NCBI GenBank assembly: GCA_021292105.1
Contig: CM037873.1
Location: 15,288,051 to 15,352,050, forward strand
From: Anadara kagoshimensis
Lineage: Eukaryota > Mollusca > Bivalvia > Arcoida > Arcidae
Direction: 5' to 3'
Length of the DNA: 64,000 nt
Of the stretch, positions 50,727-62,700 are shown piece by piece. The notes below the pieces were generated by a model. It ran no database searches and was not told the DNA's origin. It saw nothing but the letters and a program-made list of their open reading frames with translations. The position numbers and the translations under genes are program-made. How positions within the stretch are numbered: position 1 is the stretch's first letter; each line of letters starts with the position of its first letter.

Positions 50727-53700
50727 TGTGTAAAACTTGTATTTTGTAATAGCGATATGTCTGTTATTCTCTATTTATAGTAATAATCCGTGGGCTAGGT
50801 GGACCCACCGTGCATCCCCCCCCCCCCCCAGGAGTAAGCCATCTTGGTTTTCAGGATTTTCCTCACTAAATGTTGTTTTATTCTGCCCAATGATTTCAGA
50901 TGGGAAGGTTTAGTTTACAGAGATTGACATAAACACACACACATACACACACACTTAATATTATCCTTAGTATTTTACATAAATTAAACATAAATACATA
51001 CCTGTGCTTGGTCTACAGTCATAACAGGACTACTAGATACAGATGATATAACACCCAGAGACGGAGAACCTGCTACTGATAACATTGTCTGAAATTATAC
51101 AATTATACAGTCATAACAGGACTACTAGATACAGATCATATAACACCCAGAGACAGAGAACCTGCTACTGATAACATTGTCTGAAATTATACAATTATAC
51201 AGTCATAACAGGACTACTAGATACAGATCATATAACACCCAGAGACGGAGAACCTACTACTGATAACATTGTCTGAAATTATACAATTATACAGTCATAA
51301 CAGGACTATTAGATACAGATGATATAACACCCAGAGACAGAGAACCTGCTACTGATAACATTGTCTGAAATTATACAATTATACAGTCATAACAGGACTA
51401 CTAGATACAGATCATATAACACCCCGGAGACGGAGAACCTGCTACTGATAACATTGTCTGAAATTATACAATTATACAGTCATAACAGGACTACTAGATA
51501 CAGATCATATAACACCCCGGAGACGGAGAACCTGCTACTGATAACATTGTCTGAAATTATACAATTATACAGTCATAACAGGACTACTAGATACAGATGA
51601 TATAACACCCAGAGAAGGAGAATCTGCTACTGATAACATTGTCTGAAATTATACAATTATACAGTCATAACAGGACTACTAGATACAGATCATATAACAC
51701 CCAGAGACGGAGAACCTGCTACTGATAACATTGTCTGAAATTATACAATTATACAGTCATAACAGGACTACTAGATACAGATCATATAACACCCAGAGAC
51801 GGAGAACCTGCTACTGATAACATTGTCTGAAATTATACAATTATACAGTCATAACAGGACTACTAGATACAGATCATATAACACCCAGAGACGGAGAACC
51901 TGCTACTGATAACATTGTCTGAAATTATACAACTATACAGTCATAACAGGACTACTAGATACAGATGATATAACACTCAGAGACGGAGAACCTGCTACTG
52001 ATAACATTGTCTGAAATTATACAATTATACAGTCATAACAGGACTACTAGATACAGATGATATAACACCCAGAGATGGAGAACCTGCTACTGATAACATT
52101 GTCTGAAATTATACAATTATACAGTCATAACAGGACTACTAGATACAGATGATATAAAACCCAGAGATGGAGAACCTGCTACTGATAACATTGTCTGAAA
52201 TTATACAATCACAAGTTTTGAGTAGGGTAGAGTCAGAATTTTTATACTAAGACAAGATTCTCTCGCATAAATCAAGGCTACCCAGCAACAACCAGCAAGT
52301 AAACCCACAAATTTTTCACAGAAGAATCTGTGCTTAGAAAATGTAAACATGGGCCATAAGAGGTGCTGTGATCCATGCTCAATGATTCTTAAAATACTGC
52401 AGGAAAGCAAAGATGTATTTATAATGGCGGTATTTAAAAAGCAGGTAAGTGCAATTTTAATGGGATGTAGAATTTCAAACTGATAAAGACATAAGATGTG
52501 AATAAAGATGCAATCTGGATTAAAAACATTGTCTAAAACAGAAGTAATATTTTCACAAGCATTTATATATGAATATCTTTTAAACAGATTATAAAAACAA
52601 AACAGTGAATGGTGCAGGGGAGACAACTGTATGTGTTGCTTTCCATATTCAACCTAAGTAATAAGCCTACAGTAACAAGTGCAGGGGAGACAACTGTATG
52701 CCTTTCTTACCATATTAAACCCATGTAATGGGTCTGAAGGTGACAGTGTACATCAGTAACTGTTGAACATGTTGAAGGGGAGACAACTGTATGATGCTTA
52801 CTGTATCAACACAAGTGATGAGCCTGAGGGTGTGTACATACAGTAACTAGTGGAGGGGAGACAACTCTATGTGTTACTTACTGTATTTAACCCAAGTAAT
52901 GAGCCTGAAGGTGATGGTGTACAAACAGAAACTGATGGAGGAGATACAACTGGTTGCGTTGGTTGAGCTAAATGTTGAGTTATAACAACTGAAGGCCTCT
53001 GTTGTTGTTGATGTGTTTGTGATTGTTGTTGCTGTTGTTGTGATGCTGATGGTTGTTTCATTGTTTGCTGATCTTGTGTTGGATGTTGTTCCTGCCTTTG
53101 TTGCTGTTGTTGTAAAAGACGTTGTTGTATTAACATCTGTAACTGTTGTGATACAACTGCTGGGAAGCCCTTCCCAACTGACGTAGAGTGTGGATGTACT
53201 GAACTATCTACACTCTCTTTGTCAGATTGGCGAGTTCCTGAAAAACAAAATCAAAACAATTTAAAACTTACAATATCAAGTCACAAACCATATACAGTCA
53301 AATCTTCCTTAAAGTCCACCTCTATATTAGGGCCACCTGATTTTAGAGGTTAGTAAAATTTTATCCCTTTGACTCTTTATATAAGTGCCACCTGCCCATA
53401 AAAGCCACTTTTACAGATTAACTTGGATGCTTTTTATAGACAGGTTTGACTGTATATTACAGACCGTGATACACGAACAGTTGCATTGTAGTCTTGTAAA
53501 TTACTTAACATAAGTACAACAACACATCAGTTGTATATTTATTCCCCCATTAAGAAATTTCACCACAACAACAGCATACAGTGAAAGAATACAGTGAAAG
53601 AAAATCTTTCACAGAGTTGTAATTATAACATCAATTTACCATCACTACCAGCCTTTTTGGTAAATTTTCAAGTAGGCAACAAATTCATAAAGTAGACAGC

Positions 53701-56700
53701 AAGTGTGGTGTAATATGCATTTTAAAATATATACAGACAATGTAAATTTAGGCGACAAATTTTAACCAAATTTAAGCAAGTAGCAGACGACTTTTGTTGC
53801 CTTGCTGGCTTTATTGAAGCCAATGACTACAGTCAATACAACAAGAACAATTGCATCTTGTTAGAAAGTGGCAGCAGGGTTCTACCTTTGACCCCATTTT
53901 GAAGGTCATTTCATGAAAATGTCAAAACTGAAAATCCCACATCATTATCTGTTCAAATAATCACAAGTTATATTAATTTGAAGCCAATTTATGAAATTTT
54001 AAAATATAACCAAAAAACGTGTCACCTATTTTTCATTTATAACATGAACAAACCACAGGCTAAAAAAGATTCTAAAGAAGCCAAATATCTTATTTAGAAC
54101 TTTTTCCTTGCATTTCAGTTTTGGAAGATTTTGGAAGATTTTTTTAAATATTTTTGCACTGCTAGGTCACTTTGAACTAATTTTAATAGCCAGGGCAATG
54201 CCACAAATAAATCTGAATTGCATCAGTCTATACACGCTTCTGATCAAGTATGACCAAAATCTGTTTAGTAGTTTTAGTGTAAATGTTGAAAAAGGTGTTA
54301 TTGACACATATTTGTAAGCAAATTTGGTTCCCACAATTAACATCATTCAAAATTCCCCTGATAATTCCCTGATGTTTCTCTGACAGAATACTATTTTCTG
54401 ACATTCTAAAACACTTCAAAACAAGAATGCCACTAGGTAGAACAAGATATGCCTTTTTATATTTTTGCCATTTAACTGCTCATAAAGATGGCATTGATGG
54501 CAAAGTACTAAGGGTTATGAATTATTGAAGCAGTAAAGAGGCCCATGGGCCTTAATGCTCACCTGAGGGTGTATACATATCTCATGCAAAGGTTCAATTA
54601 CATTATTAAAAAGATGTCTAAATTTTCAGTTGTAAGGGCAATTATGCAAAATTTTTGCTATTTAATTACTTGTTCTAAGAATGCTACATCTAATATATCT
54701 AAAGTCTAGCTGCAGTATATAATTTATAAACAGCTAAAATAGTTTAAAAAAAAGGCAAACATAAAATACTAGTAGTCCATTTTGATACTTGTTTGCATCT
54801 GTGACCTTGACCTTTGAACCCATGACCTTTATGTAATAAAATGACTGTTATGTCAATGCCTACAATATTCTAATATACATGCCTATATAAAAGTTTATAG
54901 TTTTCCAGATAATTAATCATTTCAGTATTCTTTTGCACATGTGACCTTGACCTTTGAACCCATGACCTTCATTTATATATCAAAATGATTGTTGTGCCAA
55001 TACCTACATTAATCTGACATATATGCCTATACAAAAAAATACAGTTTTCCAGATAATAAATACAATCAGAAAGGTAAAAAATTAGGTCATGACCTTTACA
55101 ATTGACTTTGACCCCATTTTGAAGGAAATTACAAGAATATGTCAAAACTGAGAACCCCATGTCATTATCTGATCACACAGTTGAGTTAAAACAATTTGAA
55201 GCTATTTTACGAATTTTTTTTAAAATTTAACGCCAAAAAACATAACCTATTGTTTATCCAAATTTCACGAAATGAACAACTTATAGGCTTAAAACCCTAG
55301 AGAAGCCAAATATTACATCAGATTTTATCTCCAATTCAGAGAAAAAGATTTTTTAAGATTTTTGCACCCCTAGGTCACCTTGACCTAGTTGTGGTAGCTA
55401 TGGGAACATCATGAACAAATCTGAAGTGCACTGACCCATATATATTTCTGACCAAGTTTCATTGAAATTTGTCCAGTAGTTTCAGAGAAGAAGTAAAAAA
55501 TATAAAAGTTTACACCACCAAGACAACAACGACAGACAAATTTTGATCAGAAATGCTCAAGTGAGCTAAAAACATGATTAAAATTTGAAAGGAGCACACA
55601 TGTTCCATAACACGTTCCTTAATCAAAAAAACAAGTAGAACTTTACCTTCTGCTGATAATTCTTGTAAACTTTCATCAATATCTACTGAACAGTATTGGA
55701 GAACTTGTCCAGAAAAAAAAACTTTAAACATGCAGACAGAGGGATGGAGTGCATGACTATATTCCATGGTTGATTTCTTAGCAGGGGATCATTATTAAAC
55801 ACCAATAGAAATGTGACTTGGATCTTTTTTAGATGACAAATAATTATATAAATGACTTTATTATATAATTAATAAATTCCATCTTTATGATTGGCTAAAA
55901 CGGTAACACGTGACCATTGGATCTCACATCATATACCACGGATTTTCCGGTGAATATCAAATTCGGTGTACGTCATCGATTTTTGTTGACGTTCTCCGTA
56001 AAATGATTAGAACGTCATCAATTAAGTGTACGCAAGTGATTGTGTCTTGTTATTTTTTTCATAGAACGTTGATGTTATGGCATTATCAATTTACAATGTA
56101 GTGTGTAATTAATTGTGTCTCATCCGGAATGCCATTTATTTTTTCATAGAATCAGACTTAAAAAGTCAGATTGATCTAACTAATGCGGGATGATTTTAGT
56201 GTGATCAACCAGGTGGGCAGGGAAATCTAACATCGGTAAAATAGTTAGATTGCCTGGTCACAGATTTGAGTAAACATTGTCAACGGAAGTGCCACAGTGG
56301 CTAAATTATATAATAAAACAGTTATGGACTTTTTAGTGGTTGTATATGGTGTGATATTCACCGGAAAAATAAATATTGACCTCGGCTGTCGCCTCGATCA
56401 ATATTTATTTTTCCGGTGAATATCACACCATATACAACCACTAAAAAGTCCATAATTGTATAATATAACTCTGTCTGAAAGTCATATGTAGAACATCAGC
56501 AGCTGGGAGAAGCAAATTTATGTGACATTTCCAAACTGTCAAGTATTTCAATATCAATTGCTGGTAGGATAGGGTTTTATGACAATGTCTTCTTACAGGA
56601 AGTAGATGGCAATGCGATAATTGGCAGGAGTGACATCAATACCACCCTTGCAATGTTAAGGTTACAATGTCACTCAATACAAATAAATTTTATTATTTGG

Positions 56701-59700
56701 AGGAGGGGGGTTGATAATTATACAGACATGCGTCCTTTCATACTTCACAACAAGATCAGTCTGGTTTCACAAAAATGGGTGGTGGCAGACTAAGAATACC
56801 TAGAAGTGTCTCTGAGAGGCAAATACCCCTGCCCCAACATCTACAAGGGTTTAATGTTTTCCTGAGACCTTGACCTTTCTGATATGACCATAGTTCAAGA
56901 CTATGACCTTTGAACCCATGACCTTTATTCATATACAGTCGAAACTCGTTATCTCGAAATTTGCAGGAGAGGAAAAATACTTTGACTTCACAAAAGTTGG
57001 AATTTTAAATTCGAAACAGAGGGAAGTTACCAAGTTTTGTAGTGTACTTGGAGTTGATACATGAGAAATTGAAAATTTTCCAGTATTTCATTCAGTTGTT
57101 TTTGTTAACACATTAAGTAAAATTAAAAATTAAAAAATAAAATAAAAAATTTTTTGAATCACTGGAAAATTCTTGATTGTCACATTACAGAATACTGACA
57201 TATGACAGGATCTCAATGTAACTTACTAGGTTACATTGAGATATCCGTCTATATAAACAAGAGGCCCAATAGGGCCTGTGATGCTCAACTGGCAGCTAAT
57301 TTACATTTTTGATAAATAACATGCAAATCTTGTGAAATGGCATTCCCCCTCCTTTTTACAATTGCAACTGGAACCAAAGTGGTTGGAAACCAAATTTGCA
57401 TTGGTTTTTCATGTTATTGCTATGTATAGGAACAGAAGCCAACTTAAATTTTGGCTGATATGCCAGACACAACTTTTGGATGACTGTTACTAAAGGACTT
57501 TTCATGCTGTATTGGGTTAGAATTGGCCAATTCAGGAGAAAATTTTCAATGATGTGATTGAAACAAACATCTTATTTGTTGTACACTGCCTAAAAATTGG
57601 GTCAACAATTTTTTTTCAGGTAAGGTAAAACATTAGGTCATATAACCTTAACAATTGACTTTGACCTCATTTTGAAGGTAATAACAAGAATATTTCAAAA
57701 CTGAAAACCCCATGTCATTATCTGATCAAATAGTGAAGATATAACAATTTCAGCAATTTTTTGCATCCGTGACCTTGACCATTGAACCCATAACCTTTCT
57801 CTATACATCAAAATAGTAGTTGCATTAATATCTATAACATTCTAATATACATGCCTTTACAAAAAGATTACAGTTTTCAAGATAATGAACCATTTCAGTA
57901 TTCTTTTGTGTCTGTGACCTTGACCTTTGAACCCATGACCTTAATCTATACATCAAAATGACAGTTGCATCAATACCAACAATATTCCACTATACATGCC
58001 TATACAAAAAGTTTATAGTTTTCAAGATAATGAACATGTTCAGTATTATTTCTTGTCTGTGACCTTAACCTTTGAACCCATGACCTTAATATATACATCA
58101 AAATGACAGTTGCATCAATACCAACAATATTCCACTATACATGCCTATACAAAAAGTTTATAGTTTTCAAGATAATGAACATGTTCAGTATTATTTCTGT
58201 GACCTTGACCTTTGAACCCATGACCTTAATCTATACATCAAAATGACCGTTGCATCAATACCAACAATATTCCAATATGCATGCCTATACAAAAAGTTTA
58301 TAGTTTTCAAGATAATAAACCGTTTCAGTATTGTTTTGCTTCTGTGACCTTGACCTTTGGACCCATGACCTTTTTCTATACACCAAAATGATCGTTGTAT
58401 TAATACCTACAACATTCTGATATATATGCCTATACCAAAACTTTATAGTTTTTAAGATAATGAACCGTTTCAGTATTATTTCGCGTCTGTGACCTTGACC
58501 TTTGAACCCATGACCTTAATCTATACATCAAAATAACCGTTGCATCAATACCAACAATATTCCAATATACATGCCTATACAAAAAGTTTATAGTTTTCAA
58601 GATAATGAACCTTTCCAGTATTATTTCGCATCTGTGACCTTGACCTTTGAACCCATGACCTTAATCTATACATCAAAATGACCGTTGCATCAATACCAAC
58701 AATATTCCACTATACATCCCTATACAAAAAGTTTATAGTTTTCAAGATAATGAACATGTTCAGTATTATTTCTTGTCTGTGACCTTGACCTTTGAACCCA
58801 TGACCTTAATCTATACATCAAAATGACCGTTGCATCAATACCAACAATATTCCACTATACATGCCTATACAAAATGTTTATAGTTTTCGAGATAATGAAC
58901 CATTTTGGTATTGTTTTGCTTCTGTGACCTTGACCTTTGGACCCATGACCTTTTTCTATACATCAAAATGATCGTTGTATTAATACCTACAACATTCTAA
59001 TATACATGTCTATACAAAAAGTTTATAGTTTTCAAGATAATGAACCGTTTCAGTATTATTTCATGTCTGTGACCTTGACCTTTGAATCCATGACCTTAAT
59101 ATATACATCAAAATGAGCGTTGCATCAAAACCAACAATATTCCAATATAAATGCCTATACAAAAAGTTTATAGTTTTTGAGATAATAAATAAAATCAGAA
59201 AGTCAAAAAATTAGGTCATGACCTTCAGAATTGACCTTGACCCCATTTTAAAGGTAATTACAAGAATATATCAAAACTGAAAACCCTATGCCATTATCTG
59301 ATCTTATAGTCAAGTTATAACAATTTAAAACAATTTAAAGCTATTTTACGATTTTTGCAAAATTAAACGCAAAAACGCGTAACCTATTTTTTGTCAGAAT
59401 TCCACGAAATGTACAAACTAAGAGGTTAAGACCATCTAGAAGCCAAATATCAAATCAGATTTTGCCTCCAATGACTGGTTCTGGAGAAGAAGATTTTTTT
59501 AGGTTTTTTCTATTTTTAGTAACAGCAGCCATCTTGGATATCTAATCGCCATGATTTGTACAATCTACAGTCAGACTCTAGCAAGGACCTTGCACAGCAA
59601 ATTAGGTTTCAAAAGGCCTGGTAGTTACAGAGTTTTTGCTGTTAACGGACGCACGCACACACGGACGCACGCACGCACGCACACAAGCATCATGCCAATA

Positions 59701-62700
59701 GCTCATCTGGCTAAAGCCAGTTGAGCTAAAAATGGGCCTGGGCATGACAGGATCTCACTGTAACTTACTAGGTTCCATTGAGATATCCATCTATATAGAT
59801 AATGGGCCTGGGCATGACAGGATCTCACTGTAACTGACAAAGTTCCATTGAGATATCCATCTATATAGAAAATGGGCCTGGGCATGACAGGATCTCACCG
59901 TAACTTACTAGGTTCCATTGAGATATCCGTCTATATAGATAATGGGCCTGGGCATGACAGGATCTCACTGTAACTGACAAAATTCCATTGAGATATCCAT
60001 CTATATAGAAAATGGGCCTGGGCATGACAGGATCTCACCGTAACTTACAATATCTGTCTATATAGATAATGGGCCTAGGCATGACAGGATATCACTGTAA
60101 CTGACAAAGTTCCATTAAGATTACCATCATTATAACATTATTTGGACGCCGATAGGAAAATAAGACATAATACACAAGTACAATGTATATGTACTATTTA
60201 CAGATTTTTGAAAAATAAAAAAAAATGAGTACATTTATATTCCACTATAGTTATCTATTCAATTTATAATCCACTATTATGAAGCACTAAATAAAAGTTC
60301 TTTCAAGGTCTTTCTAGCTTATATTGGGAATGAATGTTCGACAGGAGGAACTCATGAGTAAAAGAAGTCAGGGATTTAACGTTTGAACACCGCACACTGA
60401 ATAATTGGTACTCTCTTTTCTGATAGATAACACTCTGTAATTTACACATACCCAAGCCTTCTTAAGTACACCTGAACAGTGCAGTGAATACAGATGGATT
60501 AAACACCAAGCAGACATCAATTCATGACTGTCGGTTTTCATCAAACACAATTTTAATTACCAAACTGCTAACAAATACCGGTACTCACAGATGGCTTCGG
60601 AAACCCCTTCATTAGATTGTTTATTTACCGACAGTGAGGTCAATGTTTTCAACACGGATGTGAAATAAGATTGTTTATTTACCGACAGTGAAGTCAATGT
60701 TTTTCACACGCATGTGAAATAAGATTGTTTATTTATCCACAGTGAAGTCAATGTTTTTCACACGGATGTGAAATAAGATTGTTTATTTACCGACAGTGAA
60801 GTCAATGTTTTCAACACGGATGTGAAATAAGATTGTTTATTTATCCACAGTGAAGTCAATGTTTTCCACAGGGATGTGAAATAAGATTGTTTATTTACCG
60901 ACAGTGAAGTCAATGTTTTCAACACGGATGTGAAATAAGATTCTTTATTTATCCACAGTGAAGTCAATGTTTTTAACACGGATGTGAAATAAGATTGTTT
61001 ATTTACCGTCAGTGAAGTCAATGTTTTCAACACGGATGTGAAATAAGATTGTTTATTTATCCACAGTGAAGTCAATGTTTTCAACACGGATGTGAAATAA
61101 GATTGTTTATTTACCGACAGTGAGTCAATGTTTTCACACGATGTGAAATAAGATTCTTTATTTATCCACAGTGAAGTCAATGTTTTCCACAGGATGTGAA
61201 ATAAGATTGTTTATTTACCGACAGTGAGGTCATTGTTTTCCACACTGATTTGAAATAAGATTGTTTATTTATCGACAGTGAGGTCATTGTTTTCCACACT
61301 GATTTGAAATAAGATTGTTTATTTATCGACAGTGAGGTCATTGTTTTCCACAGGGATGTGAAATAAGATTGTTTATTTACCGACAGTGAAGTCAATGTTT
61401 TTCACACGCATGTGAAATAAGATTGTTTATTTATCCACAGTGAAGTCATGTTTTTCACACGGATGTGAAATAAGATTGTTTATTTACCGACAGTGAGTCA
61501 TGTTTTCACACGGATGTGAAATAAGATTGTTTATTTATCCACAGTGAGGTCAATGTTTTTCACACGGATGTGAAATAAGATTGTTTATTTACTGACAGTG
61601 AGGTCATTGTTTTCCACACGGATGTGAAATAAGATTGTTTATTTACCGACAGTGAGGTCATTGTTTTCCACACGGATGTGAAATAAGATTGTTTATTTAT
61701 CAACAGTGAGGTCAATGTTTTCCACAGGGATGTGAAATAAGATTGTTTATTTATCGACAGTGAGGTTATTGTTTTCCACACGGATGTGAAATAAGATTGT
61801 TTATTTACGACAGTGAGGTCATGTTTTCCACAGGATGTGAAATAAGATTGTTTATTATCGACAGTGAGGTCATTGTTTTCCACATGGATGTGAAATAAGA
61901 TTGTTTATTACCGACAGTGAGGTCATTGTTTTCCACACTGATTGAAATAAGATTGTTTATTTATCGACAGTGAGGTCATTGTTTTCCACACTGATTGAAA
62001 TAAGATTGTTTATTTATCGACAGTGAGGTCATTGTTTTCCACACTGATTTGAAATAAGATTGTTTATTTATCGACAGTGAGGTCATTGTTTTCCACACTG
62101 ATTTGAAATAAGATTGTTTATTTACGACAGTGAGGTCATTGTTTTCCACACTGATTGAAATAAGATTGTTTATTTATCGACAGTGAGGTCATTGTTTTCC
62201 ACACTGATTTGAAATAAGATTGTTTATTTATCGACAGTGAGGTCATTGTTTTCCACACTGATTTGAAATAAGATTGTTTATTTATCGACAGTGAGGTCAT
62301 TGTTTTCCACACTGATTTGAAATAAGATTGTTTATTTATCGACAGTGAGGTCATTGTTTTCCACACGGATGTGAAATAAGATTGTTTTTTTTACCGACAG
62401 TGAGGTCATTGTTTTCCACATGGATGTGAAATAAGATTGTTTATTTACCGACAGTGAGGTTATTGTTTTCCACATGGATGTGAAATAAGATTGTTTATTT
62501 ATCAACAGTGAGGTCAATGTTTTCCACAGGGATGTGAAATAAGATTGTTTATTTACCGACAGTGAAGTCAATGTTTTCCACACGGATGTGAAATAAGATT
62601 GTTTTTTTTACCGACAGTGAGGTCATTGTTTTCCACAGGGATGTGAAATAAGATTGTTTATTTATCAACAGTGAAGTCAATGTTTTCCACAGGGATGTGA

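Noticed and set aside
51361-51600. 79-codon plus-strand frame with repeated motif
   Set aside because: It is antisense to the 92-bp exon-derived array and exists only where an extra C makes the unit 93 bp.
52201-52626. 141-codon minus-strand open frame
   Set aside because: It lies in a CLOCK intron, overlaps duplicated donor sequence, and shows no domain or family likeness.
55510-55767. 85-codon minus frame as a protein in its own right
   Set aside because: Only the 39-nt section 55647-55685 fits the CLOCK splice phases; the rest is intron reading through.
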